Of a stretch of 64,000 nucleotides of DNA, positions 1 to 13,948 are shown one piece after another. Location of the stretch: contig NC_064444.1 in NCBI RefSeq assembly GCF_023343835.1, positions 5,819,219 through 5,883,218 of the forward strand, read 5' to 3'. Numbering within the stretch: the stretch's first letter is position 1; each line of letters begins with the position of its first letter. The position numbers were made by a program, and so were the translations under genes. The DNA comes from Lagopus muta (Eukaryota; Chordata; Aves; Galliformes; Phasianidae). The notes under the pieces were generated by a model. That model saw nothing but the letters and a program-made list of their open reading frames with translations, was not told the DNA's origin and did no database searches.

Positions 1-1355
1 ATATAATCAACACTGAACTGCGACAGTTGCTTGCCCACACACACCTACAAGAAAGTAAAAGGGCAAGGAGGACAAGAAAATGAGCACCACATAGGAAGAC
101 TCCTGTTCTACAGATATTATTCTCCTGTAAAATGGATTCCAGAAAATATAAGCATGGGCATACAGCTCCATCCCATCCTTTGCTAAAAAGGTTCTATTAC
201 AAGAAGTAATCATTATTGAACCTTTTCGTTCAGATGCAATTTCTTACACGTTACAACAAGTTTCATGTGCATTGTGAATTTCAGGCAAGGTTGATGAAGT
301 TCAATAACTTGGCTAACCAACCATGTGTACTACTCATTACAGAAGTAATAAATAGATTCATCAAAATGGGCATGAAAAGCAGTATGAACATCTGACACCA
401 TTTTCAGCTTACTCAATAAGAAAAATAAATTACGTAAGTCCAAGAGGACTTTTTAATATTTACAGTAGGTAACAAGTAGACAGTAGCAGCCTTATGTGAA
501 ACAGAGCAATACCAGTATTCCACAATACTAAGCCAGAGTAAAACTAGAGCAGTGGTACTCATGAAAAAATTAATCACTGTGACCGACCATAAACCATAGA
601 ACTCACACCATAATTTAAAAGAACCCCCCTTCAGAGATTATTCAGAGCTTAGAAAAGTAGCTTTTAGTAGTTTAATTGTTCAAAACACATCAAGACTAAT
701 GTGACTGACAGCTACTAACATTCAGCAAAAGAATGACTTAGGAGGTCCATCCCGCAGGCGCTTTCCCTTTGTTACACCATGCTTTTCCATACTGATTACG
801 CACATAATGTACGCCAGTAACAAATAAAAAATCCAAAGAAAATACGTCATGCCTGCAAGCAGCAGCCTCAGCTAGATAACAACGGTACTCGCATTCCCCA
901 AAAGCCTTGGTACAACAAAATTCATGCCCACTAGTAAGTACTGGACTTCTGTGAAAAGCAACACTTTAAAAAAAATTAGAAAAGTATGCTTGGATTTTTA
1001 AGATGTATTAAAAAAAAATTAAAACTCTTTTGTAGAGGCTTATATTTTATAGTACAGGTACTTCTGTGGTTTAAGATAATCCATGCTTGAGTTTGGTCAA
1101 CACGCATGGATCACAGCAGCTTATGTATCAGCCAGTGATTCTGCCAGGACAAAGCATGCACACAACCCAGCTGCACCCAGGCCAACAAGGCTTTTCTGCT
1201 AAGGTTCACAAAGGAAAAACTACAATATACATCAAAGAACAACTCTCTCGTGCTTCCAGAAGCCCAGTAAATACAAAACTATCCCATTAAAATAATCTCA
1301 GGAATAGCTAGGATACATCCAAGAAAAATAATTCAAAGTTAAACATAATATTACT

Positions 1356-1358
<3 letters not shown>

Positions 1359-1408
<50 letters not shown>
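1359..1408. repeat. Perfect (AT)25 microsatellite
   Basis: An uninterrupted run of 25 AT dinucleotides is followed directly by a short CTGTCTGTCTC tract. It lies in WWOX intron 4. Such perfect AT runs can extrude cruciforms. Confidence 0.98.
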
Positions 1409-1410
<2 letters not shown>

Positions 1411-4400
1411 GTCTGTCTCACAATAAGCCCTGAAATCAAACACAATTAACATCCACTTCTGTTCTCCCATGTGAGATACTTCCAGCATGAAAACGTACAA
1501 GCATGCAAAGGCTGTAATAATTCATCTAATACAACAGCTTACGCTGGTTAATTCACAACAAGATCTACTTCCTTAGCAAAACCCCTGTTCTTACCTTCTC
1601 TCTGCACTTCACTCTACAACATATGCAGAGAGCCTTCTTAGGTTTCAATTTATTAATCTGCACAAATTGATAAATTTGTCTTTGAATCATTCAAACTGTT
1701 TTCATTAAATAGAAAAAAAAGATGAATAGATGTGAGAAAAAGACCATTCAAGAGGCACTGGCAGAAGTTTGCTCCACCACACTGCATCCCTTTTTTTCTG
1801 TCCTCATGAGGAAAAAAAAAAGTGATGCAAATAATAGGAAATTAGTAGGAACCAAACTCCTTGCTATTTACTCTCTATTATAAGAAATACAAGAAAAGAG
1901 ATTTATACTTAAGAAAACTTTGAACAAAGTCAACACATGAATAGAATGGAGAAAAATATTAAAGACCAAAGCCAGACAGATGTATTTTATCTTAGAAATT
2001 GTTTTGTCCAATACAAACTCTCCAACAAAAACAGGCTGCTTTTTTCAAGATGATAAAATTCAAGTGCTATAGCATAGGAAAGAATTCAAAAACCACGCAT
2101 GGAACCATACCGTGAAACTGAAACAGAGCACTGTTTTGAGCAGCTCCTTTGTAGAAGTCCTGCCAATATTATAATTTTTAAAAATCATTCCAACTGAAAA
2201 CAAGGGATAGATAATATTAAAAAAAGTTTGTGCTTTCAAAGAGAAACATAATTTTTCAAGAACAAGGTGTGATACAGCTCAAAAATAGAGCTGAACTATT
2301 CCTCCCTGACAGATTCACACACCAGCAGGCTTAGACCACCAAACGCCATGCGCTACAGCAAAAGACAAGGAACATACTTAAGACACTCAGACTAATACCA
2401 TTAAAATGAAAGCCCTCAGTGGTATTTGCAAGGATCTGTTTTTATTCTTTCCATATGATCTCAGTTTGAGTCAAATTAGACCATTCAGTGCTCTAATTAG
2501 GATTCAGCAAATGTTACCTACTTCGAAGAGGCTGATAAAAGCCAGCCTCAGAGAAATGCTACATTGTCCACAAGTCATCTCAGCAAGTTGTGCTAATAGA
2601 AAGATTCCTCACCTTCACAAAACTTTCCTCATTACAGGTACAGAGCAATTTTTGATCAACAACAACTCATCTCTCTCCATTCCCAATAGAGCACATTGGT
2701 AAAAACTCTCCAGCATGCGCTACAGACATTCAACCATCTCCACAAGAAGTTTAACTTCGCATCCCCTACACATATTAGCTTAAAAACCCATTACTGAATT
2801 AAGTACTCATCAACAAGCACTAACCACACCTGTAATGCCCTGCATGAGGAAGCTTTCTGAGTTTGGGGCAGGTGATACTGTGAAAGGCACATGATAAAAC
2901 ACACGGCCACGTGATCCATAGTTATCACTAAGGCACCAGCATGGGTGAATGAGATGTTATCACTTAACATTATCATCACAGTAGCACATAAGTAAATAAT
3001 CAAGTTACCCATTGTCAAAATGGTACCTTCTACACTTTCAGTGCTCAGAGGTGTTTGTGGAATTACACAAACTCACTGCAATTAATTATGACATTTGATA
3101 GTGGGAATACAGCTCAATAAATATGTTTACAGCACATTTCAAAAACTTCATAGGCTCTATTCTGTTCTGCTATTTGAACTAAAACATGAGTTATAAGTCT
3201 AATTCTCTTCCCCCTATAGCTGATATTGGATAATCAAGAATTAACTACATTTATTTAAAGGGATGAAATGGAAGTAACTTAAATCAATTTAAAAAGAAGG
3301 ATTAAAAAAACAGATGCTAACTGTATTTTCTCTTTCCACACAAAACATAATACACCAACAGAATCAAAAGTAAAAAGCTACAGGAGAGGAGTAAAACAGA
3401 AACTTCTGCTTTTACTATTTACAACTAGAGAGGTTAGTTATCCAAGAGAGCCTAAGTTATAAAGCAGGCACTTATAGTAACTACATATCCCAATCTTTGG
3501 CATCAGCACAATGAAAGCCGTTAATGTTGAAGTTTTGTCCAAAAAAATAGAAGAAATAAAGATAGCTTCTCACACCAAAAGTATTTGGAGATTGAAAACT
3601 CACTGAAGAAGCGAGTGACTTTTTAAGAACTGATTAATAGCACTTTCATATAACTTTCCTCCTAGCTAAGACTTCATTTCATAACAATAAAAGCACCAGG
3701 TGAGAGAATTCTATTTAACCAAAACAGTAACTGACAGTTCTTGTTGTTTTGCTTTTTTTGATTGTTTTTTTTTAAATATCATCTCTGATAAAGCATAATC
3801 AAGGAAAACATTAAAACAAATGGCATTATAACTGAAGTTTCTGGATTTTGTTCAGCATTTTAAAAAGTCATGCTGCTCGAAGCCAAAAATGTTTTACATT
3901 TTTTAGAGACAATTTGTGCTTCATCTGGGCATCCCTCAGAAAGGCAATTCAGAAATGTCTTTTGACCTTCACGTAGCACAAAATGAAACATATTACACTA
4001 GCAGTTGATTGTGTTTGTGTAAGTTTGGATGTGATAATGAATGCAGTCTTGCAAAAAAAATCTGGGAAACAGATTTTTAAAAGTCCTTCATGGAACCTGT
4101 TTGACTACACAGAACATACACATTTTGCCTCCATAATATACCACCATAGCACTTACAATTTGCTGCTCATTCATATTCTAACAGTCATAACAGGCTAAAC
4201 ACAACTTTACCTGATACAGGAAATAGAATGTGTATTTCAAGGTCACGTCACTGTGTGAATCTTAAAACTACACAGCAGCATACACCATAAGGCACAGAAT
4301 AACAAATTCACTACACTTCCCCTGATATTAAAAAGAACTGTTCTTTAAAAAAAGTAATTTTGAACAGTTGAAAGTGCAACACGGTTTACAAAATAAAGCT

Positions 4401-4644
4401 TAGATAACATCTGATGTATTTCTTAATTTTTTATTATTATTATTTAATCTTGCTCTGATAAGAATACATACACAACATTTCAGGAGCTTTTACCAAAAAG
4501 CACCTGGTTGCTTTTGTTCAACATTTCCAAAGAGCAACAGAGCCCTCTAGTGAAACAATCAGAAAGCGATATTGTATCCGTACAAGAAGCAGGCCAGAGA
4601 ACTACTGCCTCTTTAACCTTCCAAAATTTAAAAATTTAAAAAAG

Positions 4645-4664
4645 AAAAAAAAAAAAAAAAAAAA
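4645..4664. repeat. A20 homopolymer tract
   Basis: Twenty consecutive A bases within a longer A-rich stretch (from about 4625) in WWOX intron 4. I see no retroelement body attached to it. Confidence 0.95.
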
Positions 4665-7065
4665 GAAAATGTTTCACTGATAACTCTTGATCTCCTACGA
4701 GCTTCTTGTACTGTAAGAACAAAGTAACTCTTTAGCCATCGTCAAGTCGCTAATGAAAATGAATTGCATATGTAATGAAAATTAATGGCATATGTATAAT
4801 TCTGTATTTTCTAGCACAGGGAATAAGCTCCAAAATTGCTTAGACTATGCTCAAGGTATTATTTCCACATTAGTATTTCCACATATTTACACATTCAAAT
4901 TAGTATTTCCACATGGATGATCCAAGAACAGTACACAGACATACTAAAGCCCACATGGATCTCCACACTGGAATCCATTACACAACAGACATGTTCAAAG
5001 TATCTGTGTGACTTTTAGCAAGCTAACATAACAGACATAAACCCCAGAACTGCTTTCTTCTTAAGCCTTGCTCCAACAGCAACCAGTAAATAACATCCAA
5101 CAAGAAGACTGGAACTACTGCAACATGTTATGCATGAGCTGAATTATACAGGCCATAACACCATCTTAATCAAATATGTTTACTACATCAGCTTCATAGT
5201 TCTGTACTCTATGTCCCAGCTTCATAAAGAAGTACATGCCTAAGGCTTATTTCATTAATACTTCAGCTTGTGGTATGCGTTTGGTCTTGGTATCGTCTTT
5301 GGTATGCATCTGACATGGGGTAAAACTAAAAGTGTATGCAGTACACAGTAAGTCTGTGTCAGTAAACTGTAAGAGTGCATAAGCATAAACACACATGCAC
5401 ACACACAGGGCTGAACAGTACACAAACTCCTGTGTAAATGTGCCTACACGCATTAACTTTAAACTGAAAAAAAGAACAGGTCAAAAAAGAAAAGAAAAAA
5501 AAAAAAATCACGTGCATACTACCCAGCCAGCTGATGAATTAACAAAGAAAGCCAATAAACAACAATTCTTTGTCACTTCAGATGCTCATTTTGGAACGTG
5601 TTCCTATAGTCAATAGTTTCGCCTGTGAACAAGACCTGATGCAAGGATAGCTTGCTTGTGATCGCTCCAGATTATGAATTAAGGGAGAAACCAAGGAAAA
5701 AGCCTTGACCAAAGCATCATACACCTTGGATTAATCTTTCACCATCTATGAAACAACTTAGCTCATTCAGCAAGTCTAAGCAGCAGCTCTTCTCCTGATG
5801 AAGCTCTCATTCTTAAGTGTACAACTGTGCAGTTTCAGAACACAGAGCAAATTCTGCAGCTGGATACAGTTTCAAGACATTCTGTACTAAAAATGCAGAG
5901 TGTAAATCTTATAGGAAAAAACACAAACTTTTTGTGGATGCTTGCTGCACTAACTGCAATACTAATCTACAGGACTATAACAAGGACTACAGGATATGTG
6001 CACAAATTGCTAACTAAAAAAAAGCTTTAAATGTTCCATCTGGTACTTGTCAGATAACACTGCTTTTCCAATGTTCTTGGATATATTTCAGTCAAGATCC
6101 TACTCTAAAAAGTTTGCATAAGAGTTTTCAATATTCACAAGGTCCCACCACGAAGAAAATGGAAAAAGTACAGTCCTCATAAGTGGGGAAAAAGTGTTAT
6201 CTAGGATCTAGGTGAATCCTAAGTTTACCTAACATGTTCAAATCTGACACCAAACCACACTGATGGTTCTTGTACTTGTGGCTCCTCCTTTGCTGAGGGG
6301 AACTTCAAACAGCCTAGCAAGTTGGAGAAGGAATTCTCTTTCCTCAGAACAGCCCCAAGAGCCAAACTTCAGGACAAAAATAAAACAAAAGCATCTATAT
6401 AATAGCTGCTCTCAAATACTCACCAACTACAGGAATAACATTACCTAACAGATATTTAGACGGGACGCACGTCTAAAAGGATTTATGAACCAGCTAGAAA
6501 ATACTAAGAGAACACAGACGTTCCTTTTTGACTCAAACAATCAACCATTATAGAATTCTAACACAAGTTCATCATCAGGCAGAACATATCTCCAGAGATA
6601 AAGATCCCACAGTCTCTGCAGAAAATCTTTACCTGAGTTCACTAGCTGCCATTAGAAAGTTTTTCCTCAATATTTTGTCTGAACTCCCTTGCAGCATTAC
6701 AAACCTTATTCCTTGTCTTAGCCATCAAGATGATAAAAAAAGAAACTATTCATTTCCCCTTAAGTCACGTTTGATATATTTTATGACATAAAATACTTCC
6801 ATCGATATTTACTAGACCAAAAAATCAGTTGCTTCAAAACTTTGTCATCCACGTGGCTCTCCTCTAAGCTCCACATACACTGCACTTTTATTACAAAAAG
6901 TACACAAGCCTGAACAAAGTTTACTGTCTAGAGGCTTTAGATCCACACGATGTGAAACACATTCAAATACCACAAGCATACAGATATTCAGAAAAACTCA
7001 TTATGACAAATTAGCCTGTAAGACAAAGATTGTCACACTTTACTGTATGTGTAATGGCAACCTAC

Positions 7066-7244
7066 CTATTCCCGAATTTGCTCCTGTGATTATAACCACT
7101 TTTCCACTCAAGTCACGACCCTGAAGTATTTCCATCGCAGTACTGTTACCATCATATTTTTGTCTAGTAGGTGGCTTTACTGGATTATCTTCAACTGTAA
7201 AGGCCAATCTCGGATCCAGATAGGTAGTTCTTTTGTTTATGTGG
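7066..7244 (-). CDS. WWOX: WWOX coding exon 4 (end of WW2 and start of SDR domain)
   Basis: This 179-nt exon has a TTTTACAG acceptor and a GTAGGT donor. It encodes residues 77-136 plus one base. It starts with [12 protein letters not shown], which completes WW domain 2. The position of the usual second WW tryptophan is Y85, as is known for WWOX. A linker follows, and then the beginning of the short-chain dehydrogenase fold: a beta strand (KVVIITG) leading into TGANSGIG, the glycine-rich nucleotide-binding loop. The catalytic Ser/Tyr/Lys part must be encoded by later exons to the left of the window. I searched positions 1-7000 by eye for exon 5 and did not find it. Confidence 0.96.
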
Positions 7245-8763
7245 CTGTAAAAGAACAGAAAAATTACACCACTTTGACCATACTGTACTTGCATACAATT
7301 TTGTGTATTTCAACCACTGTTTTGTACTATTCCAGTTTATTATTTAAAAGCCCCAAAGTCATTTTTTCCCCACTTTTGTTAAAATTATGCTAATTATTTT
7401 ACTAGCTCTTTTTCTGACAGTGGCAGTGTCCATGAGGAAACTGTATACAGATCCACTACAATGTGATTCTGGAGCTGACACTCGCATATAAACAGTATTT
7501 TCTCACAGGAAAAAAAAGATCACATTATACTAGGGAATACTACCTTCTATACAGAGCTCTTCAAAAGGGACCTGTACCACTCCCTTGAAGCAATATGCCA
7601 ACAAGAAATATAGCTCAGTACTTTTTTTCTTTTTTTCCATCTTCTCCTTCAAACAACTGAAAACAAATAACTTCATATCAGCTATGTTAATGGCTTTATT
7701 TGGTCGAGTTCACCTTCCTGTAACACAGGTTAGCTTTCTTCAGACAGTTATCAGGAAGAGCAGTAACTTTCAGTCTTCAGCCCTTTGTAACAGGACAAAG
7801 AAGCTATGTGATTTTGGCCTGTAAATATTCTTAATTCTGCCATGTCAGTCTAAGATAACTATTCCTTTTGATCCTGTTCCTGAAAATACACAGGAAGGAA
7901 TTGTTCTCAGAAATCTTTTCCTGCTTCTGTGAACCTCTCTCTCTTAACCTTCTGAAGTTCTACACTACCTTAATTCTCATTCACTTTTCTTTCAGTTCTT
8001 TAGACTGCAATGAGTCAGAGGTGCAGCAATTTTGTTTCTATCTTTTATCTTCAAAGCAGCATTGTAACCAAGTCATGAAGTTACCATTATGTTTTTGAAG
8101 TCACATGTTGCTGATCCTTGGAAGCAGCGAAATTGCTTCTGGTAAGTTCTTTGCCGCACTAGGCAGAGTCATTAGGAATATCACTAATGACATACAGGAA
8201 AAAGCTGACTCATCCAACTGGTGACAGGGTCCCTAGAACCCTTCTTAAGAACAGAACACTTCTTAAGAAGTGGCCTTCTTCCTGGAGACGTTCCCCTTTT
8301 GGAGGCTAGCCCTTAAATGAGCCCAGGAGGGACCCCTTCCAGTCATATGGGAAGGGCAGGCGAATTGTTTGCACCTGTGCTTACTGGGCCAGCTACTCCT
8401 TCAACAGGTGCTCAATCACTAGTTCAGGTCATGGCATAACAGTTCTCTTGCACATGCAGAGTGTGTTGGTGAAGTTAAATAAACTGAATGCACCTACATA
8501 AACATTGCCTGAAGATCCATTGGCAATTTGTCACTTCAATCTGCCACCCAAGTTACTATTTCTACACACATGGAATTATTCAGTAAATCACAAATGTAAA
8601 TTCAGAAGTTGCTAAATCCATAGTAATTACATACTGATTAAGTTTTATACATACTTTATAAGTTTTACTTATAAATAGTGTCTCTGTATCATAACAAAAA
8701 AAGGCTACCCAGCCTAAAACAGCTGTTCTACTTCTCCATATTCTACATCTTTATAATACTTAC
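7245..8763 (-). other. WWOX: WWOX intron 3
   Basis: This intron of about 1.5 kb lies between verified splice sites. It contains one copy of a diverged interspersed repeat (about 8230-8450, listed separately) and otherwise unremarkable AT-rich sequence with no recognised coding content. Confidence 0.9.
8230..8450 (+). repeat. Diverged interspersed repeat, copy A
   Basis: This segment resembles 19,080-19,280 in the same orientation. Shared blocks, in order, are CCCTTAAATGAG, CTTCCAGTCA, GCACCTG, CAGGTGCTCA and TTCAGGTCATG. The order and spacing argue for a common ancestor, not chance. It also holds a 16-bp perfect palindrome at 8257-8272. I cannot name the family; an old LTR or DNA-transposon remnant is possible. 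The ends are approximate. Confidence 0.65.
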
Positions 8764-8821
8764 TCTACGAAATAGACCTGTCCACTTTCATCAGTCTCCT
8801 GCTCCCATCCATATGGCAGAC
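8764..8821 (-). CDS. WWOX: WWOX coding exon 3 (first part of WW domain 2)
   Basis: This 58-nt exon follows a TTTTCCTAG acceptor and ends before a GTAAGT donor. It encodes about residues 58-76 plus two bases of codon 77, including LPYGWEQETDESGQVYF, the first half of WW domain 2 with its tryptophan W63. The phase (one base in, two bases out) matches exons 2 and 4. Residue 58 is read as Gly from G|GT; I remember Asp at this position in mammals. Confidence is high because length, phase and peptide all agree. Confidence 0.95.
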
Positions 8822-10398
8822 CTAGGAAAAACAAAAACATTACCTCCTTACAGGCATTTGAATACAATCAGATTAGAAGTTCCTGATTTCTCAAATAGAT
8901 GTTGGCAACAGCTTGTGTTATTTCTGTAGGTAATTCAGGCTCCTGTTGCACTTAAATATTGGAACTTGAAAGGAGAGTTGCTTTCTTAATCACACACAAT
9001 TTTTCTCTAAAGTACAACCTAAAGAGCTTATACAATTGTAATGACCAGCATAGTAAGTAATTCTTCATACAGATTACATCATATTATAGCACAAAACAGC
9101 AAAATGTTACCATGGTTTCTAGTACATACATACACAGGTGTCTGTACACTTGTACACTAAACTGTATGGTTTAGTACCTAACCCTGATGAAGTAAATCGT
9201 CAAAACACTGAACTAAATGTAGGAAAAGTTATATACAACGTAACAGTTGGAAGATCAGAACCCTGGAGGAAGGAAGTATGGGATATGTTAGATCAAAGAT
9301 GGAAAAAACAGACACTCAAGTACTGAACAGAGCATTTTCACAGCATTACTGAACATAGGTGAAACTGGCTGGTTATAATTGCATCAGTTCAAAATCTAGT
9401 AAGAACATTTAAGTTACAGTCCCATAAGCAAAACAAATATGGACTGTCAACACATTTTCCTTAGGGGCTTTAGTTCTTCTCCAGAATAATACAAGCAAAG
9501 TATAAGTCACAAAACCTCAACTGCATAGTAACAGCATCACCTGGTTCTTTTACACTATGCTCCTTTTTCATTACCCAAACTAGGTATAACAGGGACTTTT
9601 ATATTATTATCTATATAGTATTAGTGTATTTAAAATATAAGAATTCTGCACCATTTATCCACTTACACAAAACATTTCAGATGAAAAGCTTTGTTTGCAA
9701 TCTCTTTTTTTTAAAAAAACATTTAGTTAAGCTTTCTCTTCAAATATCCAGTCAGTCCTATTCAAAAATCCTACCAACAAATATAAGCTCTTCTTTTCTC
9801 CAAAGCCCATTCTAGCTCAGATAAGGTTAAGAGGTCATCATGAGGGTTTTTCCTGCTTCAATTCCCTGCTTCACAGAAGTATCCCTAAGTACACCACACA
9901 CAGAAGCTTCTGAGAAGATCTGATTCAAGGCCCTTGAGAAATCATATGGCTTTGGAAGAGCTCTGCAAGAATGGGTATCTTCTGTTCTGACACAAAAGTT
10001 CAACAGTTAGGAAAAACAGGAAAAAAGTGAGACTAATGCGACTTCCCTCTGTGCCAGAGATACATGGGTGGGCAGTTACAAATACTAAATACTGTATCTA
10101 AAAGACACTAGGACACAAGAATCCAAACTGAGAATCCAAGCCTGTGACAAGGCATTACTACAAATGCCTTCATTCTGGACTCAGTACTTTTTCTTTCTGG
10201 AACAATATAAGAAAGCCATACATCTGCAAAGCAAACCCTCTACACAGAAACAATCACATCAATCAGTAACACCCCATTGAAATCAGCTATATTTTCCAAC
10301 CTCAGCTTGTCTAGGTGAGAGATCAATATAGCTCCTGCATAATCTTCAACTGATTTCTTTAACGTAATTTTACTTCATTACAAAAGTTTAACACAAAC
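8822..10398 (-). other. WWOX: WWOX intron 2
   Basis: This intron of about 1.6 kb lies between verified splice sites. I see only AT-rich unique sequence. The 62-codon plus-strand ORF at 9138-9326 has no recognisable motif. Confidence 0.9.
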
Positions 10399-10463
10399 CT
10401 CCTGCAACACGTTTTCTCTTCCCAGACTTAGGATGTTCCCACTGTGTTTTTTCTTCCAGGTGA
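10399..10463 (-). CDS. WWOX: WWOX coding exon 2 (end of WW1 and nuclear localisation motif)
   Basis: This 65-nt exon is bounded by a CTACAG acceptor and a GTTTGT donor. It completes codon 36 as Asn and encodes residues 36-57 plus one base. It holds the second signature tryptophan of WW domain 1 (W44, in the string TQWEHPK) and the basic GKRKRV stretch at about residues 50-55, known in mammals as the nuclear localisation signal between the two WW domains. Its length and phase fit exons 1 and 3 exactly. It is too short to show as a long ORF and was found by reading the minus strand for the conserved WW motif. Confidence 0.95.
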
Positions 10464-12408
<1,945 letters not shown>

Positions 12409-13124
12409 TTAGGTATTCGGGGACTGAAGCGTTCGTAGCGAGGTATGAGCCCAACAGAGCTCCAGAAAGCAAGGAAAAAGGAACAACTCTTTAAGCTCTG
12501 TGCTGTTAGTGGAGGGTCACTGCGAGGATCGGAGCACTGCGCGCTGGTGAGTTGGGATTAGTATTTATTTCCATTTCATACCTAATGCGCAGCACCCTGC
12601 TTGTGGCTGTGACAGCTGACCACAGCCCTTGTCCGTTCCCGTTACTCAGTGCGCCCCCTGAACTGCTCCTGACCCCACACACACGCGCTGTCATATTATA
12701 TAATAACCCAACCGAGTCGAAGCTTCTGCAACAGCATCTTCCCGCTGCTCCTCCAGCGGCTGTTTTACACAAACCCAGCGCTGAAGAGAGGCTGTAACCT
12801 CGGGAAGCAGCGCCAGGTGGCAGTGCAGCCACAGCAATGTGCAGCAGGGCTCTGGCTCCCATAGTTAACGTTCTAATGCACTACTTGAGATACTGACCTA
12901 CCTGGTTCCCTCCCAACTTACTAACAACACTCTTACCCGTCTACAGAAGTACCTTGAACTCTGCCCTACTGCTCCCATTGCATTGAGAGCTCCTCTGAGA
13001 AATTACACCTAGTAAATCATCCTTTTCTGCTAGGGATAAAAAACACACTCATGAACAACAGAGAGCTCCCATGCAGGCATAACTGAGGGTATTAAAACAG
13101 GCTGTAACCATACTCTTTAGGGTT

Positions 13125-13154
13125 AAAAAAAAAAAAAAAAAAAGAAAGAAAGAA
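13125..13154. repeat. A19 plus GAAA repeat
   Basis: A 19-base A run passes into a short GAAA tandem stretch. It could be a decayed poly-A tail, but I see no retroelement body next to it. Confidence 0.9.
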
Positions 13155-13865
13155 AATTGGAAAGGGAAATTCAGTGGCATATTCACTTCTGGTCCAGGAA
13201 GCTTCCAAAATATTTCTTAGGTGACCGAGAATGTGGTAGGGCACAAGAAAACAGATTAAATCGATATTTAAAATACAAAAAGAGTATTAATTAGTATAGT
13301 AGGCAAAGCTATTGTTGGGTTTTCTCCTGTTGCAGCCTCTTAGTGCGCAGTATCCAGCACGGCATGAACTGTGCTCTATGGGAATGTTGAAATCATTGGT
13401 GTGCTGACATCCCAACTGCGTTGCATAAAGTATGCGTTACATCCTAAAGGTAAACAACATCTCTGCAGTATTTCAGTGCTATGGGGACACTGTGTACTTT
13501 TGACTAGAAAAATCAAGTCTTATAAGTAGGTGTGTTATTCAACATCCATATAATGCATTAAGGTGCACCATTGCTTTTGCTGTAACAGTATTTATGCTGT
13601 GTGTGAAAAAGCTAATTCTTGGTTTGGTAAAGCAGCCCGGATATTTACAAACTGTCTTGAATGTCTGCACTACATGAGTCATATGATACCACAGTAGTCA
13701 TGGGCTTATATTGTTTGTTTCTACAAGAGCATTTGAGGAACCACACAGGTTCCTCTTTGAAGCTTCGGAACTGACAGACACTCACAGTAGTTGTAATACT
13801 TTTCACAGATTACTCTTCTCCTCTAGTTTTAACTACTTCCTACCTTTCAGAAGGGTTTCACTGGG

Positions 13866-13948
13866 AAAAAAAAAAAAAAAAAAAAAACACACAGCTTTCT
13901 ATAATTCATGACTCATTTACTTATTTTTTTTTTCCCCCCCCAAAAAAA
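13866..13948. repeat. Cluster of A, T, C and A homopolymer runs
   Basis: An A22 run (13866-13887) is followed about 35 bp later by consecutive runs of T, C and A at 13924-13948. No gene or named element is attached. Confidence 0.9.

Larger units (their letters stand above)
1..7065 (-). other. WWOX: WWOX intron 4 (5' part)
   Basis: This stretch begins at the exon 4 donor and leaves the window without a recognised exon. It is AT-rich, with a perfect AT dinucleotide tract at 1359-1408, an A20 run at 4645-4664, other short A-rich runs (e.g. 5494-5508), and a short tandem-like stretch near 4860-4915 in which a TAGTATTTCCACAT-type unit recurs. The ORFs in this stretch look like chance: none has a recognised domain or convincing codon structure. 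Confidence 0.85.

Noticed and set aside
1..7000. Search for WWOX exon 5
   Set aside because: No minus-strand segment matching the expected continuation of the SDR domain was found by eye. It probably lies left of the window.
12506..12862. 118-codon minus-strand ORF upstream of WWOX
   Set aside because: It lies in GC-rich promoter-flanking DNA with no recognisable motif, and no splice or promoter context ties it to a gene.
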